Assembly: GCA_000507305.1 (NCBI GenBank)
Contig: DF239305.1
Coordinates: 58,749 to 122,748, forward strand
Length of the DNA: 64,000 nt
Direction of reading: 5' to 3'
Source: Breviolum minutum Mf 1.05b.01
Taxonomy: Eukaryota > Sar > Dinophyceae > Suessiales > Symbiodiniaceae
Shown here: positions 12,569-24,264 of the stretch, piece by piece
Layout: each line of letters begins with the position of its first letter
Numbering within the stretch: the first letter of the stretch is position 1
The notes under the pieces: model-generated
Told to the model about the DNA's origin: nothing
Databases searched by the model: none
What the model saw: only the letters and a program-made list of their open reading frames with translations
Made by a program: the position numbers and the translations under genes

Positions 12569-12626
12569 GGAGTTATGTCATCATTGCTGGCTTCACCTTA
12601 TCTTTTGTCAAGGCTTCACTGGAAAG
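12569..12626 (+). CDS. short transmembrane exon
   Basis: Between CACCGCAG (ending 12568) and the donor GAAAG|GTTCG, the frame reads SYVIIAGFTLSFVKASLE, a compact membrane helix. An earlier AG would lengthen the exon by up to 20 codons. Fits the multi-pass protein suggested by neighbouring exons. Confidence 0.5.
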
Positions 12627-13803
12627 GTTCGTTCCAACCTTCCTGAAACTTGGCTGCCTTTTTTTCCTGGAAAACGACCAACGTCCTGGTCGTTGTCGGC
12701 CTTGTTTTTGTTTGAAACCCACCTAAAAAAAGGTTTGTGGGTGGTTGATTTTTTTGCATTTCCCGTTTTTTTTGTTGGAGTGTTCTGGGAGGCGGAGATG
12801 GGTGGGAGCCATCTATCCAAACTAAGTATCCTCCAGTCACAACCCCTTTTTGCAAGGCACGCGTGGGAAAATGTCGAAAGACCTTTTGTTTAAATTCCAT
12901 ATCTTTTTGGGGTTCTAATTACCACCCTTGTTTTTTTGATTATGATTAGGATGCGATTTTAAGCCCAATCAGTATTTCATGGGATGTCGCTTTGATTTTT
13001 TTCTGTGGCCCTTTCTTATTCTTGGATTTTTTGTGTTGTTTTCTTTACGGATTCTACCACGATAAAGCACCATTTTTCAGCGTTTGGGAGAATATTGTTT
13101 TTTTTTGGTTTTTTTTGCACTCATCCAACAAGCAAATCTAAAACAACCAACATGTTTTCCTTCAAAAAATGTCTTTTTGGGAGTTACAGAGTCCGGAAAT
13201 TCCCAAAAATCCACCATCTTGGCCGAATTCCAGTGTGTGCTTTTTAAAACAACCGGCAGTTGAAAAGCTCTGAAACGGGGTTTTGGGGGTAGATTTCAAA
13301 AACGGATGAAGAGACGGGGTGCCATTTTCCAGTGTAACTGTGATGCCAACCATATAGAAGTAAGGAAGTAGACTATGAAAGAAGTAATTTAAAGAAAATA
13401 CACCCCCGAAGCTAAACATACCCTCTGAAAGATGATGGTCGGAAGATGATTCATTTCCTTTTGGGATGGCCTATTTTCAGGGGTCTTTGTTTTGGGGGGA
13501 GTACTTCCAATGATACTAGGATGTCCAATTGGAAGTTAAGATTTACCAGATTGTTTCATCCCAACAAAAACCATTTGATGGTTGGTATTCCCGTGTTACC
13601 ATACCTAGATTTGTTGGAGGTGATGTTTCAGCCCATTAAATCACCATTTGGGGAACATGTTTTACTTTTCTCCAATCATCTTGTTAAAATCGAAGCATGG
13701 CTTATAAATCCTACTGGTCCTACGCAACAACCCTTGATCCTAATTCCCAACAACATGTGAGATAATGGAATGTCATTGATGTTTTATTTTTTTTGTGGCT
13801 CAG

Positions 13804-13939
13804 ATGTTTCTCAAGCGGCCAAGCCTGCCACGTTTCGAGGAAGTACGGCTTGACCGGGGTCTATTTCGCCATCAGTAGCGCTCAGGGAAAGGCGCGGTTG
13901 GCACTCCATAGTGATTTTCGGGAAAGCTTTGAGGATTGA
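13804..13939 (+). CDS. exon, frame uncertain
   Basis: Preceded by TTTTTTTTGTGGCTCAG, a good 3' splice site. The longest protein-like frame reads CFSSGQACHVSRKYGLTGVY and FAISSAQGKARLALHSDF, to a TGA at 13937-13939. Another frame from the same acceptor starts with ATG (MFLKRPSLPRFEEVRLDR) but stops after 25 codons. Not recognised. Confidence 0.45.
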
Positions 13940-14370
13940 TTATGTGGGGCAGGGGACCGGGGATGAAGGGCCACCAAATTTTAATACCAAAAGAGGCATG
14001 AAATGATGACTCGCACATTTTTTTTGAGCCATCTGGACTATCTTTGATTTTCCTGATCTGTTTGGCCACAATAGACCTGTTGTTTCTCTGTGTGTTTGAT
14101 TTTTTTCCCTCCAGAGGTTTTTCATAGGGACCTGAAATCATGAGGGTTCTTGTGGAAATCAACCGATTTGCGATTTAAATTCATGGACAAAATGCTAGAA
14201 AAATTGCTGCAAAGTATCCAAAAGAAGCTGGGAATTCACAAGTGGGGAGAGGGTAGTGAAGGGAGGATGGTTTGCTGCTGCAAAATCTTAAAATTCAAAT
14301 CAGTTTCATCGATGACATATTGTAATTGATTTGGGACCGAGGTAGATGACGTTTGAGGGAGTTCTGTGAT

Positions 14371-14440
<70 letters not shown>
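14371..14440. repeat. (ATC)n microsatellite
   Basis: About 23 uninterrupted ATC units. Confidence 0.95.
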
Positions 14441-14512
14441 GGAGAAGGAGAATTTGGGTGAGAATGTCTCGACTTCCTAGTAACTAGCCGCTAGCGTGGC
14501 TTAATTTCGCAG

Positions 14513-14545
14513 AGCGCCACATCATTTTCGATACGACTTTTGAAG
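14513..14545 (+). CDS. possible 33-nt exon
   Basis: TTTCGCAG before, GAAG|GTTCC after. The frame gives RHIIFDTTFE. Very short, so support is only the splice signals and peptide-like composition. Confidence 0.2.
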
Positions 14546-15447
14546 GTTCCCATTTCCCAAACTTCCATCATTTCTCAGAGGAAGTGTGAAGACATAAGGT
14601 CTTCAGATCGCAAAAGTCTGCCACTTCTCAAAACCCCAATCTTTGTTTTTTTCTCCCCAAGAAGGAGCAGTTGAACTCCAAGGATTGATTTTTGTTGCTC
14701 ACAAATTTTGTCCCAAAAGGGTGGCTTGAAAAAATTCTCAACATGGCTTCTGGATGTTTTTTTTCTGGTAAAACAGCCTATCCTCAGGTCCGCGGGAATA
14801 GAATCAAGGCACATCAAGAGGGTTTCCCTCAACTTCATAGTGATTCATACACTACCCCGGAGCCATCCATTTTTTTGTTCAGGAACCCCTAAGAGGAAAT
14901 AACAACCCGAATCAATCTGCGACAACGCCTTTTGTTGGATGATTTTTTGGGTCAAGCCCGCCGCCAGTTGTTTTTGTGTACCCTCCCCAAAGTTGAACGG
15001 CTGGAACCTGAAAATGGATGGTTTCCAAGTTCGGTCCAGTCTCCGAGATTCGTTGAGGGTTCGGATGATTTCCAGGTGAAGCATTGGTTGAAAAACTTCA
15101 GCGGGGGGTGTAGGTAGGTCATGAAGGACCGGTCACCCACGATGATGTGATCGTAAGGTATGTAAGTTGGAACTTTTCAAGTTGGTCAAGTGGCAATTCC
15201 TTGACAACTTCATGGGAGGGACATTGGAACACCAAAAAAGTCACCATGCTTTGGAAAAACAGCCTGTGAATGTTCCCTATTTTGGGGGCTGTTTTTCGCC
15301 CTTCAAAACAAGGTTTTTTCCAAGCAAAACAACGGTTCATCAAAAGGTTCTGGGTACTGGTAGTTTTAGGGTCGAGCATCTCAGGCTCTATGTCCGTCTG
15401 CATGTCATCCAAATAGCTCTAAAGTCCTTTTTGTTTGGTGTCCAAAG

Positions 15448-15635
15448 CAAAATTGCCTCCCCCAAATTCCTCCACCCCCACCACTTGATACCACTTGTCG
15501 AAGAAGCATCCGGGTCAGGCAGGTAAAGTGAACAGCATTGCAAGGACCATCACAGGACAAGTCTTATCAGGATCTACTGCAGCTGCTTTGACCTCTGGTT
15601 ACTTGGTCAATGTTTTTGTTGATGCAATCTGCTAA
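15448..15635 (+). CDS. exon region, two overlapping readings
   Basis: One reading is a 25-codon exon (15448-15522) bounded by CCAAAG and CAG|GTAAAG with a proline run, QNCLPQIPPPPPLDTT. The other starts later and reads GKVNSIARTITGQVLSG then STAAALTSGYLVNVFVDAIC to a TAA at 15633-15635; it has a membrane-like tail. Both are protein-like, so this may be two exons or a displaced frame. Unknown function. Confidence 0.4.
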
Positions 15636-16092
15636 TTGGTAATTGGTCCATTAGAACTGGGAGCTAGACCTTTCACATGCCAATAGACAGGATATCATGC
15701 CAAGGGGGCTGTGCCGTTGGGAAGATGTATATCCCAGCTTTTCTTTTCCTTCTTTTCTTTCCTTTTCTTTCCTTGTCGATTCCAATTGGTATACTAACTC
15801 TGGTTAATAGTTGGTTAATTGGAATCGACCAATTGGGATGAGTTGGTCAGACCGTTGGGTTTTGTGGTAGGAACATTTTCGTGTGCCTTTTTCGGGTGTT
15901 TGTTAGTGGGAAGTTTTGGATCATTTATTGTTGTTCCTTGTGCGTTGTCGGTTGTTCGTCTTTCGTTGTTCATTGTTCCTTGTTCGTTGGTCACTGTTCG
16001 TGATTTGTCGTTTGATGTTGCGGCTCTCAACTGCTTAGTCGCTTAGTCACCGTTGATTCATCCCGCCGATTTCCCCCTTGTTAACGTTTGAG

Positions 16093-16267
16093 GTTGCATC
16101 TTGACGGCCAACTGGGCATCCATTGTCAACGCCATCATCATCTCCAGCAGCGTGGGCTATGCATTCAGTGTATTGACATTGGTGATCAATGCATGTTTGG
16201 AATCGCCTCCACCCGAGGCGCCGCTTAACCTGTTTGATTTTAGTTGGTCTTCCCCGTCAAAACTTTG
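16093..16267 (+). CDS. exon with a transmembrane segment
   Basis: After an AG at 16091-16092 the frame reads ILTANWASIVNAIIISS, SVGYAFSVLTLVINACLE, then polar SPPPEAPLNL. It is a strong membrane helix followed by a Pro-rich loop, open to a TGA at 16265-16267. The donor is not clear; the exon probably ends before about 16250. Confidence 0.55.
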
Positions 16268-17194
16268 AGTCCAGAAATCTCTTGGTTGAGTTTTTTTTTA
16301 GGGGGTTGTTTGATGGCGCAGCATGAGAGTAGAATAGATAAAAAGAAAACTAAAAAACAGATGATTTACATGTGTATATATTTATATCTATATATATATT
16401 TATTTATATACATGTACATATACACACACACAGAGGGACATTTTGTTTCAAAAACTATCCACAAAAATCTTGCTGGCGAAGTGTCCAAAAAGACCTTTTT
16501 TACCTCCACCTGGCAAGTCTTTCTCCAAGTTTTTCTTTTTATCACCGACATTAAATAACTTTTTCATTTTGGATGAGCCAAGCAATAAGCCCTGATCATA
16601 AGGCCGGCTATTTCTGGGAGGGGGATGTACCATTTGGTTTTTAAATGTTTTTATTTTCACCGCGATCCCTTGGGAAATGATTTTCCCATTTGACTTGCGC
16701 ATATTTTTCGGATTAGAGTGGCTCAAGCACCGAATAGTTTTGATAGGGCCTTTCGAATTGAAACTTACTCTAGAAAATCGCGAAGACTACCGGAGTTTCA
16801 CAAGGGCCTAAAGCTTAATGCAAGGTGGAAATTTACTTTCCATTTATTTGCGGCAACCGGAGTTTTTTGGTTGACAGTTTTTTTTTCCAGCTTCAACTCC
16901 CGAATCAGAAGTATCATCTCTATCTACCAACCATCCAAGAAACATCCGAAAACGAAAGAAATCCAAATGATTTATCAACATATCAACAGGTTGCATCAAA
17001 CACATCAATGATTGCCTCCCTGAAACTAACAACTTGCCATCGCTCCCTGAAACTTCCAATGGTTAGTTTAAAGATGATTCATTTCCGTTCCGGGGTCCCC
17101 GAATTTTCGTTTTTACCTTTGTTTTTTCGGAGGGTTTACTAACCACGGGCCCGTCCCTTCAACGTCAACGTGGAATTTTTGTTTTTCTCTCCAG

Positions 17195-17338
17195 GAGGGC
17201 GTGCGGCAACGGAAGAAGCCGCTGCAGTTGATTGGTAAGATTTTCGCCGCCGTCTGCACCGGTGGTGGCATGGGTGTCATGGTGATCCTGGCTGGTGAGA
17301 CAGGGCTATGGTTGGAAAGCCAGGAGACGGACGCTTAG
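17195..17338 (+). CDS. terminal exon of a membrane protein gene
   Basis: Excellent acceptor (TTTTTCTCTCCAG at 17182-17194) then 47 codons and TAG at 17336-17338. The peptide reads GVRQRKKPLQLIGKIFAA, VCTGGGMGVMVILAGETG and ends LESQETDA. A basic stretch precedes a glycine-rich membrane helix and a short acidic tail, an ordinary C-terminus for a multi-pass protein. A TA-rich tract follows. I take this as the end of the gene covering 0-17 kb. Confidence 0.65.
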   Translation, partial: EGVRQRKKPLQLIGKIFAAVCTGGGMGVMVILAGETGLWLESQETDA

Positions 17339-18222
17339 ATTTTTAAAAAAGGCAAGAAGTTTTTTTGCAGAGAGTTTTTTTTGGGGGGGGAAGTTTTGAA
17401 GGATGTGAAGGTTGGGTATATGATATACATTTTGAGAAATGTATATGTATATATATTTATATATCTACTTTAGATCTATTTTCAGGATTCCAGTGGCAAA
17501 TGAAGGTTTATAGGAATTCTCTGTGAGATATGTAATAATCTCTACAGGATGGGGCGTAGATTCAATACATATACTGACCCAGCCAATCAGACTGACCTTT
17601 ATAAACCTTTTGGGGATTTTCGAATGAAGTGTGTAATTCATTGTCCTCTGGCGGCTGTGTGAGTTTCTGCACATATACATATATATACACATTATTTTGA
17701 TTTGTGAACATATGTATGTTATAGATGTATGATATATGATATATATCTTCATAATGATCATATCTACATACATACAAGGTATATTTTAGTATGCTCTTTG
17801 TTTCTATCTGGAAATTCAAATCTGCTTCTTTATAAATCGATAAACCTTTATCCACGATCCAGGAGTTCATGTCAGGCAAGTTTCATGAGGATCAACGTTG
17901 AAGACGAAGGACTCTGCGTCAGCTGGATTTCTCCTTGATAAAGATGTAGGTTATATATGATTATATGGGGAAGGGATGCCCCATGGCTATTTCCAAAGTT
18001 TGGATCCGATTTCCAGGATCAAGTTTGTCTTTTGCACTAGTTATAACTAGCGAAACATATCATATTAGATGTCTATGTATACATATAGATATAGATATAA
18101 ACATTGAAACCATCTATGCATATCTGTGTATACATATACAAATCTAAGTGCGCATAGTTCTATACATATATATATATATACACATTTCTATTACATTTCA
18201 TGTACATATCTAAAGCTTCCAG

Positions 18223-18390
18223 CATCGGGCATGCGTATCTCGTTGCGGTGCGTTTCGCTGAGGATGCCTTTAGCTTTCAGAACAAAGCGGGAAGTCGTTG
18301 GACAGCCAGGCATCTGACGGGCACGGCAGGGCGCAGGGCTTTGGCGAAAGATGAGGGGAAAGCTGTGGAGAGTGAAGACATAGAAATTTG
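18223..18390 (+). CDS. internal exon, 56 codons
   Basis: Acceptor TTCCAG at 18217-18222, donor TTTG|GTAAAG at 18391. Reads IGHAYLVAVRFAEDAFSFQN then AGSRWTARHLTGTAGRRALA and ends DEGKAVESEDIEI. GC-ending codons stand out from the AT-rich flanks. Not recognised. It begins after the previous gene's stop and is probably part of a second + gene. Confidence 0.6.
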
Positions 18391-18660
18391 GTAAAGAAGG
18401 GAATGTGTGAATTATAGATGAACGTGCATAGAGCTATCATTTCTGTAAGAAAATCCATTTATATTTATGTATACATAGATTTCTACATGAGTCATCAACA
18501 CCACCTAGACCCGTTGGTACAATGCCCAGTTCCAACACTTCTTTCCGATGTGTTCAAAACATATCCTCCTATTGAGTAGTGATCAGTTCACCATGGGTTT
18601 TTGGTGTTTATTACCGGAGGTTATACTTTCCACTACTGAGTTACGTAAGGATTACAACAG

Positions 18661-18797
18661 CAATTGCCGAACCTTCATAAGGATTCAACTGCTTCAGCTT
18701 GCCTGCTGAAGCGGATGAGTTTAAGCCAATGGCAAACGTGGCTGAGGAAAGTTGAATTTGGACAGTTAGGTGATGTTCTTGATGATTTCACCCGCAG
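18661..18797 (+). CDS. internal exon, 45 codons
   Basis: Acceptor ATTACAACAG ending 18660 and donor CGCAG|GTTTGG. Reads LPNLHKDSTASACLLKRM then SLSQWQTWLRKVEFGQLG and DVLDDFTR. An amphipathic, soluble segment. Its phase does not join directly to the 18223-18390 exon, so an unseen exon may lie between them or one reading is offset. Confidence 0.6.
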
Positions 18798-19006
18798 GTT
18801 TGGTTGTGTTTACATGTCGGGTCGATCAGCTCCCCTTATTTCCATAGGGGATGGTCATTCATCAACCCTTCCGTCCGGGGCCCGGGGTTTATAGGGCCCC
18901 ATTATAAGGATTTCCGTCACTAAAGGTGGGATGACCATGGTATAATCGTGTATAATCGTTCTTGGAGTTTCGTTTTTCCTCGCAAACCTTGTCTCAGGTT
19001 AAGCTT

Positions 19007-20088
19007 AGCTGTGGGTTTGGGTTGGTGGTTTGGGTGTTCCTTATAACCCTATATTTTGATCAAAGGAAAACCGCAAAAACTTTGATAAATTTGAAAAATC
19101 ACCAATGAAAAAATTAAAAAAGGAAGACACAAACATGATAAAACAGACATGACAATTTTGAAGTAGTTTTTAGGATAAAGTGCCATGAACATGACATGAA
19201 CCTGCACTGTCTCAGTTTCTTTCAGTCCCAAAAAATCAAAATCATGTCAGATTCATGTCACTTTCATGGCAGTTTCATGGCACTTTCACATACAAGCCTT
19301 ACCTGGGTACAGTCTGCCAAAATCTATTGGAAAAGTTATCCAAAAAGTCGGTGTTGGTTGTCGATTTGTTTTTTTTTGCCTTAATTTCAGCTTCATTTTT
19401 AGCAATATGTCAGATTCATGTACGTTTCATGGCCCTTTCATGGCACTTTCTTCCTTCTGATTTTTATTGTTTTTTCCTGAAAAAAATCCAAACCAACAAC
19501 TGAATCCATCTCAAAAATGACCGTCTAGCCTCAATGTCAGATTCATCGCAAATTCATCGCGGATTCATGGCGCTTTCATGTCACTTTCATGGCACTTTCC
19601 TGTCAGCTTCACAGCTATGTCGGATTCATCGCGGATTCATGTCACTTTCATGGCAGTTTCATAGCGCTTTCACATACAAGCCTTACCTGGGTACAGTCTG
19701 CCAAAATCTATTGGAAAAGTTATCCAAAAAGTCGGCGTTGGTTGTCGATTTGTTTTGTTTGTCTTAATTTCAGCTTCATTTTTGGCAATATGTCAGATTC
19801 ATGTACGTTTCATGGCCCTTTCATGGCGCTTTCATGGCACGTTCATGGCAAATTGCCAGGAAAGTGCCATGACAGCGCCATGAATCTGCCAAACCTAGAT
19901 GAAACCTACATGTCAGATTCATGTCTATTTGTGTCTGTCTATTTCTGTCTGTTTGTCGTCAGTGTTTTTTGATGTTATTTTCATTGATGGTTTTTGAGGT
20001 TCAGGTTGATCAATTTTTTCTGGGGTTTTCTTTGATCAAAATATAGGGTTATAAGGAACACCCAAACCACCAACCCAAACCCACAGCT
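19007..20088. mobile_element. 1.08-kb inverted-repeat element with internal array
   Basis: The ends are inverted copies over about 60 bp: the left begins AGCTGTGGGTTTGGGTTGG at 19007 and the right ends with its complement at 20088, both including the ATATTTTGATCAAA stretch. Inside are degenerate repeats of TTCATGGCACTT with ATGTCAGATTCATG between 19190-19470 and 19535-19930, and a direct duplication of about 165 bp (19262-19425 and 19640-19806) with few differences. No transposase frame; a non-autonomous foldback element. Frames such as MSDSCHFHGSFMALSH come from the array and are not genes. Confidence 0.8.
19190..19930. repeat. degenerate TTCATGGCACTT array
   Basis: Units of about 12 bp (TTCATGGCACTT, TTCATGTCACTT, TTCATCGCGGAT) recur in short clusters at 19200-19290, 19425-19450, 19540-19670 and 19795-19870, with an inverted cluster AAGTGCCATGA at 19860-19885. 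Confidence 0.75.
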
Positions 20089-20754
20089 AGTGTTTAGTTG
20101 ATTGTCATTTATGCTAAGACTGGAGAATGGCTTCTCCCACGACTAGTTTTTTTGTCTTTTCCATCAGGTCATTTCCGACCGAAACCATGCGAAAGAAGGG
20201 TGTGGGTAATCCACCAGAATTGAAGCATGCGAAAAAAGCCATGACTTTTCCTGAATTTGGCATGTTAGTAACTTGTTGCAACGTGAGCCATGACAAAAGG
20301 GGCCCCTGCCTGGTTTAGTATAAGGGAATATATGTACTACTCCTTTTGATATAGGGATGATTAATAGGACAATAAAAGGAGCCTTGCTAACTAACCATTA
20401 TTTAATGGAAAGTACTATATATAATTACGTCTTTTTCTCACTCTTCACCCAGAACTTTTGAGGTATGTTCCAATATATATGTTGGATTTTTTTCAACAAA
20501 AACATGCATCTAGAGCGCACCAAAATGTATTCATGTTTTTGGGGGAACGGTTAGTTTTCCAGAATATACTAGGCTTAGTACATGGATAGTAGCAAAAATA
20601 CCAAAAGTACCAACATTTTCTTAGAAGGGAATCCTTATAGATAGGTATACTCCTACCTTCAAAAAGGGAATCCTTGTAGGTGATAGTCCCACCTATTGGG
20701 TTGATGACGATGGCGTACCACAAGGTACCACCCTTTTGCCTACTTTTTTTGCAG

Positions 20755-20806
20755 GGATAGTATCGGCCTCACGGCTTTGATGGTTATCCTGCAGTTTGTG
20801 GTGCCG
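20755..20806 (+). CDS. short hydrophobic exon
   Basis: TACTTTTTTTGCAG at 20741-20754 is a strong 3' splice site. The frame reads DSIGLTALMVILQFVVP to a TGA; a GT at 20798 would end the exon after LQF. A membrane-like segment. Confidence 0.4.
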
Positions 20807-21148
20807 TGACCAAAAGAACACCGGGCCGGCCAGGAATGTGGTGAAAACATGTGAAAACGCAGGAAAGATGGTGAGGAAATGACTTATACACATTTTATTG
20901 ATATGTACAAATTTGCAGATATATCTTCCAGATATCAAATTTCTGATGTTTCAGAAATCCCATGGCAACCACCTGACATCTATGAAACCCGTCGTTTTTT
21001 TTAATGGGGGGATAACAAAACCATATCAACTGGTTAGATCGAAAAAGATTTTTTTTCAGTAGGGAAACCTCAGGGAGGTATGTATGACTGGATGTCAAGA
21101 GTCAAGAGTCTCAGTCAAGGGGGTTCAGTTTCTGGTTGGGTTTTTCAG

Positions 21149-21346
21149 GTTTTTTTCAACACGGCACATTTGCCGGCTGAACTCTGTTGCTCCCTTTACC
21201 CAGTTGATACCCAACTGAAGGAACACCCTTCAGAACTGGATGTGATTTTGAAACACCCATTTTTGAAACGACACTTTGTTTGCCATTCGAAACCACTAGA
21301 TTTGTGCCAATTTTTTTTTGGATCATACATACTTCACAACGGGAGC
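21149..21346 (+). CDS. possible exon
   Basis: After GGGTTTTTCAG (21138-21148) a frame reads FFNTAHLPAELCCSLYPVD and TQLKEHPSELDVILKHPF. The opposite strand is also open over this stretch and no donor stands out, so support is limited. Confidence 0.3.
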
Positions 21347-21815
21347 TGATGGGGGTATCCAAAATCCAATCATACTGGGAAGCTACAACGCTACTAGGTA
21401 TCCGTAAGCGAGTCAACAACACCGTTCCCTACCATTCCCCTGTCAGAAAAAAATGATTTCACAAGCAAAATATGAAGCAGCAGCTACTTTTATGGAATGA
21501 CTTTCTACAGGGATTTCCTAGGTTCACCCTTTATGTATATCACAAACACCACCATTTATTGTTCGCCCTTCTTTCTCAGAGGATTGTTTTTTGCGGGGTA
21601 TAAGATTTTGTGAGGTTCTTTAAGAAACCCTAAGGCCCTAAGGTTCCCAGTTACCCCTTGTACTTTTAGGCCCCCGACTTTTTAAAGGAAGCCTTAGGAA
21701 GGTGACTTTAGCGTCTTTTGATGCTTGGGATGTTTTCAAATCCTAGTGTTTCAATTTTGTTTTCTACACATCAAAACGTCTCCATCCAAAAGACGATCTC
21801 TACTTTCAGGACTAC

Positions 21816-21903
21816 TTATGATATTATTATTATTATTAGTATTATTATCATTGTTACAGTATTATTATTATTATCATATATTTTTTATTATAACAATTAA
21901 TGT
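21816..21903. repeat. (ATT)n-type imperfect microsatellite
   Basis: ATT/TTA units with interruptions. Confidence 0.8.
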
Positions 21904-22131
21904 ATTACTACTACCTTTTGGACCGTTTGTACTTGAAACAAATACCAAAATCTTCAATTTCGGAGTTTTTTTTCCGTTCCTCAACCCCCATGGGAGTTGC
22001 AGAAGCCGAAGGGTGATCCCAGGTGCTGCGTGTGATTCTGGTAGAAACCCAACAGCCATTGGATGAGCAAAGTTTAGATACATGGCTGGAGAGTGGGTTG
22101 GAGTGGGTTGTTTGCTGAAATCTCCAACGGT

Positions 22132-22240
22132 CGGACCCACTGTTTCCGGACCCCGGAAAAACCTGAGTATCTCATAGCTCGATCGCAACTTCTTTAGGGG
22201 TCGTTGGTAAGGTCCTATTCAATTTTTGATGGATGGGTTG
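22132..22240. mobile_element. family O element
   Basis: CGGACCC...TAGGGGTCG stem around a conserved ATAGCTCGATCGCAACTT; ends with CAATTTTTGATGGAT. Copies at 59328-59435 and 60473-60575, the last adjoining the gap. Confidence 0.85.
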
Positions 22241-22748
22241 TTTGTTGAAAACGGGAATCGTCGTTTTCGAAAGTTGCGAGATTCGGCTAGATGCACCTCC
22301 ATTTTGATCGGTTCATTGAGCCCCGTTTTTTCTGTTTTGTAGCCAAATCATATCCTTCAATTCACCTATTTCCAAATGGAAATTCACAGAGGGGAGCACT
22401 ATGCAAACCATACTGAGATTTTTCAGACATTTTGTAAATCGCGAAGCCCAGTATACCCCAACTTGTAAGTGTTTTTTTTTACATCCCTGAAACTAGCAGC
22501 AAAAAAGCACCTGAAAATTGATGGTTGGAAGATGAATCATTTCCTCTGTTGGATCGGATCTCCAGAACCACAGCGCCCAAACGGTTGTGGGTTAGGGGAT
22601 TTGTTGGGGATGACATTTCCTACCCAGTTATATGGTGATCATTTCATACACCATGAAATACTGATCCCGGAAAATTAAACAACCAGTATGACTCATGGAA
22701 TCCGTATCCGGCCGGGCCGGGCCGCTTTTTTTTGTGGCTCACACGGAG

Positions 22749-22882
22749 CCCTGGTCTTTAAGCCCGTCCGTAGCCCATCGACGACACCCTGAGGATCGCG
22801 AGCCCTCGTGGAGGAAATCGCCCACCATGATCGTCTTACGCTCCATTCAGTTCTTTCCAGGTTGGTCCCCCCGGCGAGGACG
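22749..22882 (+). CDS. exon that abuts an inverted-repeat element
   Basis: A frame with arginine-rich content reads PWSLSPSVAHRRHPEDREPS, then WRKSPTMIVLRSIQFFP. A GT donor occurs at 22861 (CCAG|GTTGGT), but the frame stays open (GWSPRRGRA) right up to the first base of a family C element at 22883. A T-rich tract ending GTGGCTCACACGGAG precedes it. Not recognised. Confidence 0.5.
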
Positions 22883-23043
22883 TGCTTGGATGATCATCCC
22901 AGTTAGTAAATGGTTAATTTCCATGGTGATCGCAAGTCTCCTGAGGATCGGGTTGTGGGACCTCTTTCCAAATGGCCGAACTCCATGGCTTATAAATGGG
23001 GGTGATCCTAACTACTTACGATACCTGGGATGATCCTCCAAGT
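22883..23043. mobile_element. family C palindrome flush with an exon
   Basis: TGCTTGGATGATCATCCC to GGGATGATCCTCCAAGT; the open frame of the 22749 exon ends where it starts. Confidence 0.9.
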
Positions 23044-23501
23044 GGTGGGTTTTTAAAGTGAGATTTCTGCAATCAAACCAAGCTACAGGTCGTTGTTTGG
23101 AAGATTTCTTTGCAACTTTTTGCCCTGCAAATTGCAGAGTTTTCATGATGAACATTCGACTTGGACATATGTTTCATTCATGGGTGGTGAAAAACCACTG
23201 ACTAGGAAAGGTTTGCCAAATCTCTATCCCCCCTGAAAACTAACATCTTGCGCACCTGAAAATACCCCCTCAAAAATGGATAAACATTTACAAACCATCA
23301 ATTTTTTTTGGTTTCAGCCGTTAATGTTGCGGGGGTGTCTTCCAAACCAAGACCCTAGTTTTGAGGCATACCCTGTAACTGGCTGGTGCCTATGAGCACA
23401 TGAGGAGAAGCATCTTTCCATAGGAGCAAAGGTTCCAAAGCTGGCTCGCAGGTTGACCATTTACCTTAGTTTTGTCCTGGGAACTGTCACATGTGACACC
23501 C

Positions 23502-23615
23502 AGGGATGCCAGTCACCACCAGGATGAAGGCGGAAACATTCTTAGGATCAGGAATCCCAACCAAGACCTAAATTTTCATTTGCCACTGGAATGATGGGTG
23601 GGGTGTAGATCCAAC
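23502..23615. mobile_element. family M element
   Basis: GGGATGCCAGTCACCACCAG near the left and GCCACTGGAATGATGGG near the right. The GCCAGTCACCACCA motif recurs at 5747, 10683 (inverted sense) and 40237. Confidence 0.7.
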
Positions 23616-24026
23616 ATATCACCATTTTGAAGGCACATTTGAGTCGATGATTTTCCGGCTTTCCCGTTTGGTGCGATATGGACTCGGGCTCCTTGGAGGG
23701 TGTAAAATATATCACTTTGTCACAGATCCCAAATACCCAAATTGGCATGAGTTGAAATGTTTAAACCTCCGCAGAAACGTCTAAAAGGAGATATACCCAA
23801 TAAATAGCCACTATTTAAGGTGTAAATGGGCTTGATTTTTGGATGGGGCCCCCAAAACCCATAGGGGTTTTCCCACCATTTTCCCTATTGAAAGGACTCA
23901 AAACGCCGAGGTTTTGCAGCAATCCCGACCTGCACCTTGATCTCCACGATACTGGCCGTTGCATTGACGAATCCCTTGAGTTTGCAACTCGGTGGTGAAG
24001 AGATCCATGAGTGAGTTGGGTAGTTT

Positions 24027-24263
24027 TTGGCTGCAATCACGGCTGCACAGATGAGAGTGAACCAGATCACCATGGAAGACTTGAGCAGAGTCAATGCCCA
24101 TACATCATACAACCAGCTGGTCAGTCAGGCAGCTGCGAGCAAATATGTTCCGGTGAGCGGCCTCGCTTCGGGCGGAAAGTCTGTTGTTGGAACTGCAGCA
24201 ATAGGCTTTGCAGCGGTGACATTTATTAATGTCTTACTGGTGTGCAACGCTGCTTTTGTCTGA
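24027..24263 (+). CDS. exon, strand uncertain
   Basis: The + frame reads AAITAAQMRVNQITMEDLSR, VNAHTSYNQLVSQAAASKYV and ends in a hydrophobic AAIGFAAVTFINVLLV. A GCACAG acceptor at 24045-24050 would start the exon at ATGAGAG. The minus strand over 23930-24113 is equally protein-like (SSMVIWFTLICAAVIAAKN, then NATASIVEIKVQVGIAAKP). I cannot decide which strand is coding from sequence alone. Confidence 0.35.
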   Translation: MAAITAAQMRVNQITMEDLSRVNAHTSYNQLVSQAAASKYVPVSGLASGGKSVVGTAAIGFAAVTFINVLLVCNAAFV

Positions 24264-24264
24264 G

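Noticed and set aside
19190..19972. CRISPR-like array
   Set aside because: Units are about 12 bp, degenerate, in both orientations and without unique spacers; eukaryotic context.
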